Assembly (NCBI RefSeq): GCF_000751775.1
Contig: NZ_CCRF01000061.1
Span: 124,001 to 188,000, forward strand
DNA length: 64,000 nucleotides
Direction: 5' to 3'
Source: Caldibacillus thermoamylovorans
GTDB taxonomy: Bacteria; Bacillota; Bacilli; Bacillales; Caldibacillaceae
Position 1 is the stretch's first letter. Every line of letters begins with the position of its first letter. The position numbers were made by a program, and so were the translations under genes. The notes under the pieces were generated by a model. That model saw only the letters and a program-made list of their open reading frames with translations, searched no databases and had not been told where the DNA came from. This document shows positions 26,995 through 36,058 of the stretch, piece after piece.

Positions 26995-28272
26995 TTAGAC
27001 CCAACCTCGAAAACGGCATGCTTCTGCTAATTTACGAACACCAACCATATAAGCAGCTAACCGCATATTTATTTTTCTGGTGGCAGCGGTATTGTAAACA
27101 TTATTGAACGCTCTAACTATAATTTTTTCTAATTTCTCTTCTACTTCTTCTTCTGACCAGTAATATCCTTGATTATTTTGTACCCACTCAAAATAGGAAA
27201 CGGTCACGCCCCCCGCTGAAGCTAACACATCAGGGACGATTAATTTTCCGCGTTCCGTTAAAATTTTTGTTGCTTCTAAAGTTGTCGGACCATTTGCGGC
27301 CTCAACAATAATATTTGCTTTAATACGATGTGCATTTTCTTCGGTGATCTGATTTTCGATTGCAGCCGGAATAAGTATATCGCAATCTAATTCCAGTAAT
27401 TCCTGATTGGAAATCGTATTTTTAAATAAATTCGTTACCGTTCCAAAACTGTCTCTTTTATCCAGTAAATAATCTATATCCAAACCATCCGGATCATACA
27501 ACGCACCGTAAGCATCAGAAATCCCGATTACTTTGGCACCGGCGTCATGCATGAATTTTGATAAAAAGCCGCCAGCATTACCGAAACCTTGAACGACAAC
27601 ACGGGCTCCTTCTAAATGAAATCCCTGCTTTTTGGCTGCTTCACGGATACAAATCGTAACACCTTTAGCCGTTGCAGAATCTCGTCCATGTGAACCGCCT
27701 AAAACTAACGGTTTCCCGGTAATAAAACCCGGTGAGTTAAATTCATCAATCCGGCTATATTCATCCATCATCCACGCCATGATTTGCGAATTAGTAAAAA
27801 CATCCGGTGCCGGAATATCTTTTGTCGGACCGACCAACTGACTGATCGCTCTTACATAGCCGCGACTTAAAGCTTCCAACTCTCGAAATGACATTGTCCG
27901 TGGATCACAAACAATCCCGCCCTTTCCTCCACCATAAGGCAGGTCGACAATCCCACATTTTAAACTCATCCAAATGGACAGTGCCTTGACTTCCCGCTCA
28001 GTAACATTAGGATGAAAGCGGATTCCTCCCTTTGTCGGACCGACCGCATCATTATGTTGTGCCCGATAACCGGTAAAAACTTTCGTTGTACCGTTATCCA
28101 TCCGAACCGGAATCTTTACTGTAATCATCCGGAGAGGTTCTTTTAACAATTCATATACGTCTTCTGAGTAACCTAATTTATCAAGTGCTTCACGTATTAT
28201 CGTTTGCGTTGATGCTAATACATCATTTTTTTCTTCAGTATCGAAATGCTCTGAACCCTTTTGGGTGGTCAT
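26995..28272 (-). CDS. gudB: NAD-linked glutamate dehydrogenase (GudB/RocG family)
   Basis: This 425-aa enzyme oxidatively deaminates glutamate to 2-oxoglutarate. The catalytic Lys region LPYGGGKGGI is near residue 112, VGPTKDIPAPDV near 155, and the Rossmann motif VVQGFGNAGG near 225. The REVKALSIWMSLKCG segment contains no tandem duplication of the kind that inactivates gudB in B. subtilis 168, so the enzyme should be active. ATG follows AGGAGG. The gudB-ypdA-prsW neighbourhood supports the name gudB over rocG. Confidence 0.93.
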   Translation of the reverse strand: MTTQKGSEHFDTEEKNDVLASTQTIIREALDKLGYSEDVYELLKEPLRMITVKIPVRMDNGTTKVFTGYRAQHNDAVGPTKGGIRFHPNVTEREVKALSIWMSLKCGIVDLPYGGGKGGIVCDPRTMSFRELEALSRGYVRAISQLVGPTKDIPAPDVFTNSQIMAWMMDEYSRIDEFNSPGFITGKPLVLGGSHGRDSATAKGVTICIREAAKKQGFHLEGARVVVQGFGNAGGFLSKFMHDAGAKVIGISDAYGALYDPDGLDIDYLLDKRDSFGTVTNLFKNTISNQELLELDCDILIPAAIENQITEENAHRIKANIIVEAANGPTTLEATKILTERGKLIVPDVLASAGGVTVSYFEWVQNNQGYYWSEEEVEEKLEKIIVRAFNNVYNTAATRKINMRLAAYMVGVRKLAEACRFRGWV

Positions 28273-28388
28273 TTGTAAACCTCCTAATACACCGACAAAT
28301 ATTTGTTATTCAAAACTAAGTATACACAGAATTTAATATAATGCAAGAAAAATGACAGGGTTTGCAGGACTAAAGCAACATGAATCGA

Positions 28389-28417
28389 TATGAGTCTCTT
28401 TTCATAAGAGACTCATA
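28389..28417 (-). terminator. ypbH terminator overlapping its stop codon
   Basis: TATGAGTCTCTT and AAGAGACTCATA form a perfect 12-bp stem with a 5-nt loop. The stop codon of ypbH (28413-28415) lies inside one arm. No clear U-tract follows on the minus strand. Confidence 0.6.
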
Positions 28418-29000
28418 GATTTTGGAAATGTTTCATCAAGATTTGAATGGCAGATTCATTGATTAAACATCGTCCGTATTCTTCAAGAAATGCATATGTG
28501 ATGGGGGAATTGTCCCCGTATTCAGAGAGGATTGAGGAGATTTGGTCAATTTTTGTTTCATCGTTAATCAGTAAATATAAATAGTAATGATTTTTATAGG
28601 TAAAAAGCGAGCCTCCCTGCCAAACCGGATAAATCCGGTGGGCAAATTGGAGCAAATTTTCTATATCTGTAAAAAGATATAAGAACTCTGCATTTACTTG
28701 AGTTGAGTCATTCCAATCTTGAGATTGAAATAGATCATTTTCAAAACTAAAATCATCATCCTCTTTTAACGTGAACGAAATAACCAACCCTTGAGTTTGA
28801 AGAGAATATACCTCTATGATAATTGTCCCTTCCATAAATTGTTCAAATTCCTCATAGGCTTCGTTTATCATATTGAAAAAGAGTTGATGCCATTTTAAAG
28901 AATTTTTATCCACATCATCCTCTGAAAGTCCAAGTTCCACCAATTCATCATATGTCAAAAAAATTTTTATTTGGTTTCCATCAATTCGCTCTAACCGCAT
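28413..29000 (-). CDS. ypbH: YpbH (MecB), MecA-family ClpC adaptor paralog
   Basis: This 195-aa adaptor is of the MecA type: an N-terminal substrate-binding part (MRLERIDGNQIKIFLTYDEL), an acidic middle and a C-terminal ClpC-binding domain from about residue 108 (FTDIENLLQFAHRIYP...EYGRCLINESAI). In B. subtilis YpbH targets proteins to ClpCP and affects competence and sporulation. The start is ATG 29000. It sits between gudB and ypbF in the conserved order; ypbG of B. subtilis is absent. Confidence 0.88.
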   Translation of the reverse strand: MRLERIDGNQIKIFLTYDELVELGLSEDDVDKNSLKWHQLFFNMINEAYEEFEQFMEGTIIIEVYSLQTQGLVISFTLKEDDDFSFENDLFQSQDWNDSTQVNAEFLYLFTDIENLLQFAHRIYPVWQGGSLFTYKNHYYLYLLINDETKIDQISSILSEYGDNSPITYAFLEEYGRCLINESAIQILMKHFQNL

Positions 29001-29095
29001 AAGTTCGGCCTCCTGACTGTTGCAACTCCTATTGTATCGTATGAAAAATTTAATTATTTGTTCTTGGTACAGTCATAATTTCAGGAAACCGCTCC

Positions 29096-29551
29096 TCATT
29101 TATTTTCATGATACAAATTTATATCATATTTATTTTTCATCATTTCAAATACAAGATGGCGTTTTTCCCATCCTTCACCTTTCCATAAATCCGCACTTTT
29201 ATCAATAATTTCGCAACGCAGCGCATGATATTCCTTTTCATATTTATCCATCTGCTTTTTCAAGACATTCATATATCCAAATAATCCAAACAAGGCGAAT
29301 AAATAATACCCATTCTGTGAATTTGATACAAAAGCATTGAACATCTCAGCAGCCGAGTATGAATTTGGTTGGTAAACCGATATATATAAATAAATTCCGT
29401 ACATAATAAATCCAAACACTGTTAACCAAACAACAATCAGATGACGTTTTTCATATTTATCAAACTTTCTTTTTCGCTTAACAACATTTTGCAACATTTC
29501 TTTTGTTGCTTCATCGGTCCAATCTTCCAAATTTTTAATAGCATCTTCCAC
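29096..29551 (-). CDS. ypbF: YpbF, DUF2663-type membrane protein
   Basis: This 151-aa protein starts from GTG 29551 behind GGGGGAG; longer in-frame starts reach back into terminator sequence. A basic region (VKRKRKFDKYEKRH) is followed by a helix (WLTVFGFIMYGIYLYI) and a second helix (GYYLFALFGLFGYM), then a soluble helical tail. The layout and place match B. subtilis YpbF (about 147 aa). Function unknown. Confidence 0.8.
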   Translation of the reverse strand: MEDAIKNLEDWTDEATKEMLQNVVKRKRKFDKYEKRHLIVVWLTVFGFIMYGIYLYISVYQPNSYSAAEMFNAFVSNSQNGYYLFALFGLFGYMNVLKKQMDKYEKEYHALRCEIIDKSADLWKGEGWEKRHLVFEMMKNKYDINLYHENK

Positions 29552-29632
29552 AACAACCCAGCTCCCCCATACATAATATCTATATATTAAAAATATGGGC
29601 AAGCTGTACAACATATTCCTTGAGTTTTCCAT

Positions 29633-29664
29633 TAAAAATCAGAGGGATGGAAAAATTCCCTCTG
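29633..29664 (-). terminator. Terminator after the ypbE-like gene
   Basis: CAGAGGGA and TCCCTCTG form an 8-bp stem, followed on the minus strand by ATTTTTAA. It separates the ypbB-recS-ypbD-ypbE unit from ypbF. Confidence 0.8.
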
Positions 29665-29674
29665 CTTGAACTCT

Positions 29675-29971
29675 CTATTCAAATTCAACTTGTTCAAAAT
29701 GATCATCGTCTTTAACCGGATCTTCCTCTGAATGAAGAACATGATAATAGTAGATAAGACCTATCGTAATCGGTAATAGCAAAAAAATAAACGCTAAAAT
29801 TTTTATTAAAGGATTTTGGATTTTCCTTTTTTTCTTTTTCTTCTTTTTGGCAGCTTCCCGTTTTTTCTTATGATACTCGCTCCGTGACGGCAAATGGGTA
29901 GCCATGATCGTCTCTTCTTGTTGTTGTTGAGACAATTTTCTCAATCGTTCTGCCTGATCCTGTTGCACCAT
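29675..29971 (-). CDS. YpbE-like bitopic membrane protein lacking LysM
   Basis: This 98-aa protein has a Gln-rich start, a very basic stretch of about 15 Lys/Arg residues ending near residue 51, one membrane helix (LIKILAFIFLLLPITIGLIYYY) and an acidic tail (EDPVKDDDHFEQVEFE). In this position B. subtilis has YpbE, which I recall as longer with a C-terminal LysM domain. That part is missing here, with a normal stop and terminator. ATG follows AAGGGAG. It may be a short ortholog or a truncated one. Confidence 0.65.
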   Translation of the reverse strand: MVQQDQAERLRKLSQQQQEETIMATHLPSRSEYHKKKREAAKKKKKKKRKIQNPLIKILAFIFLLLPITIGLIYYYHVLHSEEDPVKDDDHFEQVEFE

Positions 29972-30007
29972 TATCAGCCACTCCCTTAATTAAACATCCC
30001 AACCTTC

Positions 30008-30598
30008 TTATTTCTGTTTGGGGAGGTTTTTAAAATAAATAAATAGCCCTAATAAACAATCGATAACAAAGTGCATAAAAAACGAAACGGCCAGATTTCC
30101 TGTCCACTCATATATGAAACCGATAAAAAAACTTAATACCACGACATCAAAAAATAAAAATTTATTGAATAAATAACGGAAATGAACGAGTGCAAAAATA
30201 ACACTTGCCGTGACAAGACCAAATTTCGTTTGCAAGACACCGCGAAACAATAATTCTTCACAAAACGCAACGAGCAGAGTCATGAAAATAATCGGAACAA
30301 CACCACGATTTGTAAATAATCGTTCATTAATTCCCCCATCATCAAAATACGCTAAGGGTAAAAATTTCATTAATAAAAAATCAATGAAGACAACAAGCGT
30401 CCCTGCTCCTCCGCCAATTATGAGGATGGATTTGATGTTACTGAAATCGAATAATTGAAAGACGTCTAGGAAATCCGGAAAAAGAAAAAAGGCAAGGAGG
30501 ACCGCAATAAAAAAAATTAGTGCTTGAGAAATGTAAAAATTTAATAAAAGTTCCTGATCGGACAATTGGTCAATCATTTGTTTTTGTCGATTTTTCAC
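30008..30598 (-). CDS. ypbD: YpbD, CPBP-family intramembrane protease-like protein
   Basis: This 196-aa polytopic protein carries the CPBP/Abi motifs EELLFRG near residue 118, a following ALVHFRY near 143 and FFMHFVID near 180. These together form the glutamate/histidine active site of the family. Five or six helices are visible. The start is GTG 30598 behind GGAG, overlapping the end of recS, so it is cotranscribed. Substrates are unknown; CPBP proteins are often linked to peptide modification or envelope stress. Confidence 0.85.
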   Translation of the reverse strand: MKNRQKQMIDQLSDQELLLNFYISQALIFFIAVLLAFFLFPDFLDVFQLFDFSNIKSILIIGGGAGTLVVFIDFLLMKFLPLAYFDDGGINERLFTNRGVVPIIFMTLLVAFCEELLFRGVLQTKFGLVTASVIFALVHFRYLFNKFLFFDVVVLSFFIGFIYEWTGNLAVSFFMHFVIDCLLGLFIYFKNLPKQK

Positions 30599-30599
30599 T

Positions 30600-32090
30600 T
30601 CATATCTCCATTTCTATCGAAAATAGTTCCGCCAGTCTATGTCGCCAATTAATCGGAAGAACCTGTTTCTTTAGTGCATTTGCTTGTTGATAACATGATA
30701 AATCGAGTCCACAATTATCGCAACAATTATCGTGTCTTTCTCTTTTTGTTTCCTGGAAGCTCATCAGCAATCGCTCTCGCCGACAACCTTCATATTCAAT
30801 CCAATCTGTTATTTCTTGCAGTTTCACCTTTTTAATTGCCAGCCTTTCGTCAATAAATGAACGCAATTTCCTTTTAAAATCATTTTCGTCTTTACTATTT
30901 ATATAAAACTTCCATAACAGTCGCCATTGTACTTCGGTATAACCTTCAGGGACTGCTGTTTTCTCCGGGACATTCCCGTCTATATTGTTGAGAAAATTTT
31001 TCAATCGTTGAATCCGTGAAAAATGGTCGATTTGAATATCGCTTGGATATTCGGATTCTAACAATTGTTGTTGTAGAAAGATATCGTCGTCCGCATAAAG
31101 CATAACAGCAATACTTTTTTCTCCATCTCGTCCGGCACGACCAATTTCCTGTAAATAAGATTCGAGATTGATCGGTGGATGAAAATGAATAATATAACGG
31201 ACATTTTCTTTATTTACACCCATGCCAAATGCACTTGTTGCACACATTATTTTTAATTCATCATATAGAAATTGTTGTTGAAGTAATATCCGCATTTCTT
31301 GATCGATCCCGGAATGGTAAGCTGCCGCCGGGCCAAGAGAACGTTCATTCAACTCTTTTGCAACTTCATTTGCCAATTTTTTACTGGAAAAATATAAAAT
31401 ACCGGGGCCTGTTAATTGCTTGACCAGTTCAAACAAATGTTGTTTTTTTGTCTGATAATCTCGGACTTTGATTACTTGTAAAGCGATATTTGGCCGATCT
31501 ACAGAATTAATATATTCCTCGGCATTTTCCATATGTAAGAACTTTTTAATATCATTTTGAACATCTTCCCGGGCAGTCGCTGTTAGTGCTAAGGTAACAG
31601 GATTTCCCAACTCGCGGCGAATCCGTCCCAGTTCAAGGTAATCAGGACGAAAATCATATCCCCACTGGGAAATACAGTGAGCTTCGTCAATAACTAATAA
31701 AGAAACTGGAACGGACTTTATTTTTTTAAAAATAAAATCGTTTTGGATTAATTCAGGCGAAATATATATAAATTTGTACTTGTGAACGTTCTGCAAAACC
31801 GATCGCCTTTCCTCCCTTGTTAAAAACGAATTGATGGCAACAACCCGTTTTTCACCGCGTATTTTCATCTGCTCAACTTGATCCTGCATGAGTGAAAGCA
31901 GCGGGGAAATAATTAAGACCATCCCTTTCATTAAGTAACCCGGCAGTTGGTAGCATAATGATTTCCCGGTTCCGGTTGGTAAAAGCGCCAACGTATCCTT
32001 TTCGTTCAAAATGGATTGAATAATTTCCTTTTGTCCTTTTCGAAACTGAGTATAAGAAAATTTTTCATATAAAATCTTTTCTAACTCCAT
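30600..32090 (-). CDS. recS: RecS, RecQ-family ATP-dependent DNA helicase
   Basis: This 496-aa 3'-5' helicase has motif I LPTGTGKSLCYQLPG near residue 40, the DEAH box VIDEAHCISQWGYDFRPDY near 135, and motif VI EIGRAGRDG near 315. A RecQ-type zinc-binding region with CC-x2-CGLDLSC is near 455. It lacks the HRDC domain of the longer RecQ paralog. Length equals that of B. subtilis RecS as I recall it. ATG follows TAGGTGGG. It is coupled to ypbB upstream and ypbD downstream. Confidence 0.92.
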   Translation of the reverse strand: MELEKILYEKFSYTQFRKGQKEIIQSILNEKDTLALLPTGTGKSLCYQLPGYLMKGMVLIISPLLSLMQDQVEQMKIRGEKRVVAINSFLTREERRSVLQNVHKYKFIYISPELIQNDFIFKKIKSVPVSLLVIDEAHCISQWGYDFRPDYLELGRIRRELGNPVTLALTATAREDVQNDIKKFLHMENAEEYINSVDRPNIALQVIKVRDYQTKKQHLFELVKQLTGPGILYFSSKKLANEVAKELNERSLGPAAAYHSGIDQEMRILLQQQFLYDELKIMCATSAFGMGVNKENVRYIIHFHPPINLESYLQEIGRAGRDGEKSIAVMLYADDDIFLQQQLLESEYPSDIQIDHFSRIQRLKNFLNNIDGNVPEKTAVPEGYTEVQWRLLWKFYINSKDENDFKRKLRSFIDERLAIKKVKLQEITDWIEYEGCRRERLLMSFQETKRERHDNCCDNCGLDLSCYQQANALKKQVLPINWRHRLAELFSIEMEI

Positions 32091-32118
32091 TTTCCCACCT
32101 ATTTTTTCCTAATCATAA

Positions 32119-33186
32119 TTAAACATCTTTTTTGTCATTCATTTTGGATAAGACTAAGCGAATTGAAAAATAATCGATATCCGTCAAATAGTCTTTAATC
32201 GTTTTTAATTTTCTCGTATGTAAAAGGTTTACCGCTTCGGTTATTCGTTTTTGTGTTTCTGGTTTAACATAAGTTTTAATTGAGAATGCCGGATCCAGTA
32301 AAGCAATTTCAACGATATGGTCTTCAATGGTACTTTTCTTTAGTTTACGAAATTTCGCGATTTCCTCAACGTTCTTTCCATATTTTAAAAATTTATATGT
32401 TTCCCAACTTGAACTGGTTAAAGTCCACGGTGACTTTCGATCAGCGAGCAATGAAGAAAGGATTGGAAATTCACCTCTTTCATGCCAAATGGTTTTGATC
32501 ATAAAATGAAGGCAGCTGCGAAATGCTAATAGGTAATATGTCTCGTCTACAGCAGCTTGTTTGGCAATTTGCGTTGAGGTGTAGCCCGGTTTTTGATAGC
32601 CGGTAAATCTCGCTACGATATAATCAGGATTTTCTCGGTTCTGTTCACAAATTTCAAAAATTGTAAAAAGTTCATGATATAAACGTAGTGATAATTGTTT
32701 TTTGTTATAAATTTGCCGCTTCTCTCCAAGCCAACGTTTCACCCAGTTTTGGATCGGATAGTCTCTAACAACCGGAATAAATTTCGTTTCACTATAGGCC
32801 CAATTAGTAAGTATTTGAATGAGTAGGGTTAGTCTTTGCCAAAAAAGTTGTTCAATTTTGTGAAATTGCCAACCATTTAAGTGGTCCGGTATCGGATATC
32901 CCGACATCAACTCGGAAAGTACTTTTTTGCCTGAATCAGTCAGCGTGACCGTTTTATCGGAAATAACTATTGACCCGGTTTTTTCTAATTTTTTCACTGT
33001 ATCAATAAAAGCATCAGCGTCCATTTCCGGGTATACTGAGTAAAGATGTTGTAATGAATACCAAACTGCATCTTGTAATGTTTGTGTCGATTTTTTTCCG
33101 GTTAACAAATATTGGACAGCTTTAATAGATCGCTCACCTTTAAATTGGTATATACAGTACAAAATTAACGCATAAAAGTAGTTCAC
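32119..33186 (-). CDS. ypbB: YpbB, helix-turn-helix accessory protein of RecS
   Basis: This 355-aa soluble protein begins NYFYALILYCIYQFKGERS. It has a C-terminal helix-turn-helix like the RQC or HTH_40 type, with WETYKFLKYGKNVEEIAKFR near residue 265 and KKSTIEDHIVEIALLD next. GTG 33186 is favoured because AAAGGTGGTG is correctly spaced and the product then aligns with B. subtilis YpbB; a GTG four codons upstream overlaps that site. It forms an operon with recS and probably assists it in DNA repair (inferred). Confidence 0.85.
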   Translation of the reverse strand: MNYFYALILYCIYQFKGERSIKAVQYLLTGKKSTQTLQDAVWYSLQHLYSVYPEMDADAFIDTVKKLEKTGSIVISDKTVTLTDSGKKVLSELMSGYPIPDHLNGWQFHKIEQLFWQRLTLLIQILTNWAYSETKFIPVVRDYPIQNWVKRWLGEKRQIYNKKQLSLRLYHELFTIFEICEQNRENPDYIVARFTGYQKPGYTSTQIAKQAAVDETYYLLAFRSCLHFMIKTIWHERGEFPILSSLLADRKSPWTLTSSSWETYKFLKYGKNVEEIAKFRKLKKSTIEDHIVEIALLDPAFSIKTYVKPETQKRITEAVNLLHTRKLKTIKDYLTDIDYFSIRLVLSKMNDKKDV

Positions 33187-33339
33187 AGGTATCACCACCT
33201 TTATTTTACCATGAATTCGTTGGAAGGAATGGTTTTCTTTTCTCCCGGTAGATTTTCAACTAATTGTCAATAATCAACATGGTTGGATCATTTCCAGCTA
33301 CAAATCTATTGAAAAGTCTTTGCCCGAGTTTTACAATGA

Positions 33340-33648
<309 letters not shown>

Positions 33649-33653
33649 TGTAT

Positions 33654-33686
33654 AAAAGGACCGATACTATTCGTATCGGTCCTTTT
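33654..33686. terminator. Bidirectional terminator between fer and fmnP
   Basis: AAAAGGACCGATAC (33654-33667) and GTATCGGTCCTTTT (33673-33686) form a perfect 14-bp stem with a 5-nt loop. The flanking A/T ends serve both convergent genes. Confidence 0.88.
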
Positions 33687-33703
33687 ATGCTAATGTTTAA
33701 TAT

Positions 33704-34273
33704 CTATACCTGATTAAATGCAGACTGTTGTTTTTGAATCCAACTTTGCATCCTGATATATAATCCAAAGAAAACAGCGGATATTAATATTCCTTTTAGT
33801 AAATTAAACGGCAAAATCGCTTGAACAACTACTTCATTCGGCAAGTGGAAATTTAAAAAGTAGCCATACATCGGGATAAATACAAAATAATTCAGTACAC
33901 TCATCACAAGTGCCGTAATCACACTGGCAGTTGCTAAAGCAATGGTTAAGCCTTTTGTCGTTTTAATTTTTAGATAAACAAAATACGTTGGCAAAATAAA
34001 ACAGATTCCGGTAACAAAATTGGCAATATGACCAACCGGGACACCTGTTTCACTGCCGGTTGAAATTAAGTCCAATAAATTTTTAATTAACTCGATTAGT
34101 ATTCCTGCTGCCGGTCCCATAATCATGGCCCCTATCAACGCAGGAATATCACTAAAATCAATTTTTAACCACGTTGGGAAACCCGGGAGCGGAAAGTTCA
34201 GGAGCATTAAAACATACGCGACTCCACTAAGCATTCCAATGGTTACAAAAGCTTTGACATTAAATTTTTTCAT
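33704..34273 (-). CDS. fmnP: Riboflavin/FMN ECF transporter substrate-binding subunit
   Basis: This 189-aa S-component (RibU, also YpaA) binds riboflavin and works with the shared EcfAA'T module encoded elsewhere. Six hydrophobic helices are visible. KIDFSDIPALIGAMIMGP near residue 36 and NLLDLISTGSETGVPVGHI near 63 are family signatures. ATG 34273 follows AAGGAGAGG. An FMN riboswitch lies directly upstream, so uptake is shut off when FMN is plentiful. Confidence 0.95.
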   Translation of the reverse strand: MKKFNVKAFVTIGMLSGVAYVLMLLNFPLPGFPTWLKIDFSDIPALIGAMIMGPAAGILIELIKNLLDLISTGSETGVPVGHIANFVTGICFILPTYFVYLKIKTTKGLTIALATASVITALVMSVLNYFVFIPMYGYFLNFHLPNEVVVQAILPFNLLKGILISAVFFGLYIRMQSWIQKQQSAFNQV

Positions 34274-34342
34274 TTCTACCTCTCCTTTTTTGTGATTCAT
34301 CACAAAAGAAAGAAGAAGAATTGGCTTCGATTTCTTCCTCAC

Positions 34343-34372
34343 AATAAAACCCCGAGAAAAATTCCTCGGGGA
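34343..34372 (-). terminator. Riboswitch-controlled terminator of fmnP leader
   Basis: CCCCGAG and CTCGGGG pair around an 8-nt loop and are followed on the minus strand by TTTTATTG. It lies between the FMN aptamer and the fmnP start and is the expected expression platform. Confidence 0.85.
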
Positions 34373-34433
34373 GATTGTTTAATGGCAGGTTAAATAAACG
34401 TCCTGAAATGAAAACAGAACAAACCGAAACCTC

Positions 34434-34566
34434 CATCTTCTCCCATCCAGACTATACTGTCGGCTTTGGAATCTCACCAAATCCTGTCTAAAAATTAGAC
34501 TCGCGGGCTTAAAGGATACACCCTTATTACCGCCGGTCGGGAATTTCACCCAGCCCCGAAGATGAA
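34434..34566 (-). promoter_or_regulatory. FMN riboswitch (RFN element)
   Basis: On the minus strand the classic RFN core is visible in order: TCTTCGGGGCTGGGTGAAAT, TCCCGACCGGCGGT, AGCCCGCGAGTC, a variable arm, GGATTTGGTGAGATTCC and AAAGCCGACAGTATAGTC, closing with GGATGGGAGAAGATG. The P1 arms ATCTTC and GAAGAT pair at the ends. It senses FMN and drives the downstream terminator. Confidence 0.97.
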
Positions 34567-34699
34567 CCATATTTATTTTTTATTTAATATACTATATAAA
34601 AACAAAATTGTAAAGTAGAAAAACCTACATCCTGCGTATTTTTAGTAAAAAGATAAAATGAAATGGATCTAAAACCTCCGAATGGCCGGGCAAGCTTTT

Positions 34700-35401
34700 C
34701 TACTGTTCCACCACTAATTGTTGGCCGGGTACAATAATTTCACTCTGTAAATCATTTAATTGTTTTATATCATGAACTGTTGTTTCGGACTTATTGGCAA
34801 TTCCCCAAAGCGTATCACCGGATTTAACTGTGTACTTATCGGATAGCGTTTTACCCACTTCTACAGCTTTGGTAGGCATTGAACCGGCACTAACATGCTG
34901 GCCGATTTCCCCGATCCCGAAAATTTTTGTCGGGTCTATGGAGTTCTCTTTCGTTTCCGTCCATTCATTTTGATGTATTTCAAAATGCAAATGGGGGCCC
35001 GATGATTCACCAGTACTGCCCATCAATCCGATCTTCTGCCCTTTAGCAACCATTTGTCCTTCTTGCACTTCTCTTTTAGACAAATGGGCATAGACCGTTT
35101 CATAACCTGTTTCATGTTTAATAAACACAACATGACCATATGTATCAGAATAATATGATTTACTTACACGACCGTCATCGACAGATAATACCGGAGTCCC
35201 TGTTACATCGGCAATATCAATTCCTTTATGTTGACCATTCCTTGTGCCAAATACATCGGTAATAACACCGTCTGCAGGCCAAATCCATGACAGTTTCATC
35301 CCCTCAGCCCTTGCGATTGATTGCTTACTTCCGATAATAAGAATGGTGATAATTACCATCATAATTATGCCAAGCAGCAGTCTTTTTATATATTCAACCA
35401 T
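34700..35401 (-). CDS. Exported M23 peptidase with LysM domain
   Basis: This 233-aa protein has an N-terminal signal or anchor helix (LLLGIIMMVIITILIIGS). An M23 (LytM-type) metallopeptidase domain covers about residues 38-150, with the zinc ligands HKGIDIAD and HLHFEIH. A C-terminal LysM domain begins YTVKSGDTLWGIA near 187. It should cut or bind peptidoglycan at the membrane face. ATG 35401 follows AGGAGG. B. subtilis has other genes in this spot (serA, sigX region, from memory). It may act in sporulation or wall turnover; the role is not set by sequence. Confidence 0.85.
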   Translation of the reverse strand: MVEYIKRLLLGIIMMVIITILIIGSKQSIARAEGMKLSWIWPADGVITDVFGTRNGQHKGIDIADVTGTPVLSVDDGRVSKSYYSDTYGHVVFIKHETGYETVYAHLSKREVQEGQMVAKGQKIGLMGSTGESSGPHLHFEIHQNEWTETKENSIDPTKIFGIGEIGQHVSAGSMPTKAVEVGKTLSDKYTVKSGDTLWGIANKSETTVHDIKQLNDLQSEIIVPGQQLVVEQ

Positions 35402-35593
35402 TATTTTCCTCCTAAAATTAGTCATACTTTCGAACATTCTCAAATAGTGCTTGTCCAAAAAATGACAATAAAACCACATTACATTATTATGATTATTTCA
35501 CCTAAGTTTATTCGGAAAAAATGAAAAAAATGTGAATGTCGATGGAAAAAATTGTTTTTGAATCATTTAACAATGATTAATATGGCATCTCAT

Positions 35594-35713
35594 TTATGGT
35601 GTAACTGCATGTAAATCAATTAAATTTGGCGCAACAGGAACATCAGGCGTGCCATCAACAGAAAGCATCACGGTCTTGAAACGATGAAAAACGTTTTTTC
35701 GACGATCCTTCAC
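35594..35713 (-). CDS. Possible 39-aa small protein or gene remnant
   Basis: A frame from GTG 35713 to TAA 35594 encodes a protein-like sequence starting MKDRRKNVFHRFKTVMLSVD and ending NLIDLHAVTP. It is GC-richer than its surroundings and has a balanced composition. The ribosome-binding site is poor (AGG only) and I know no homolog. It could be the tail of a lost gene rather than a live one. Part of it lies over an imperfect AAAAACGTTTTT palindrome. Confidence 0.25.
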   Translation of the reverse strand: MKDRRKNVFHRFKTVMLSVDGTPDVPVAPNLIDLHAVTP

Positions 35714-35835
35714 GACCTAATGACCCGGCTTTTTCGGTTGCCATCTCCATCTTTGAATTTGCCTAATCATCTAGATAATCTGGATTAAATAATTTTCCAG
35801 CGAAAAAAATGACGAAAAGCAGACCGACGACCTTT

Positions 35836-35882
35836 GAGGTGGGGGTCTTACTTCCCGTTAAGGTGATAAAGTGAAACTTCCC
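35836..35882. repeat. R1 family junction fragment
   Basis: It carries the 3' end of one unit (GGGGTCTTACTTCCCGTTAA, GGTGATAAA) directly joined to the 5' end of another (GTGAAACTTCC). The same head-to-tail join occurs at 63060-63087. Confidence 0.6.
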
Positions 35883-35903
35883 GGAAATTTATACCCAAAA
35901 AGT

Positions 35904-35956
35904 ATAAAAAAAGGGCGCCCATACATTCTAACTACTTTTATGATGGGAAAGCCCTT
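35904..35956 (-). terminator. resDE transcript terminator
   Basis: AAGGGC and GCCCTT plus CCCAT and ATGGG build an interrupted stem (35911-35922 with 35943-35956), followed on the minus strand by TTTTTTTATAC. It lies about 100 nt after the resE stop. Confidence 0.8.
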
Positions 35957-36058
35957 GTATTTAAGTGTAACGCATAAAAACTGGCTGCTAACTGGCCGCC
36001 GCCGCTTTTCTATGTTCCGTATGAAACAAGATTTATCGGCAAATATTTACAACTTTCT

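Larger units (their letters stand above)
35402..36058. other. 657-bp gene-poor gap between the M23 gene and resE
   Basis: This stretch holds a possible 39-codon minus-strand frame (35594-35713), a fragment of the R1 repeat family (35836-35882), the resE terminator (35904-35956) and short pieces shared with the R2 mosaics (GGAAATTTATAC, TAACGCATAA). The first 190 nt and the last 100 nt show nothing recognised. Confidence 0.5.

Noticed and set aside
26816-27019. 67-codon minus-strand frame downstream of gudB
   Set aside because: Overlaps the 19-bp gudB hairpin and the gudB 3' end; no start signal.
34379-34570. Minus-strand 63-codon frame upstream of fmnP
   Set aside because: It is the FMN riboswitch aptamer read as protein.
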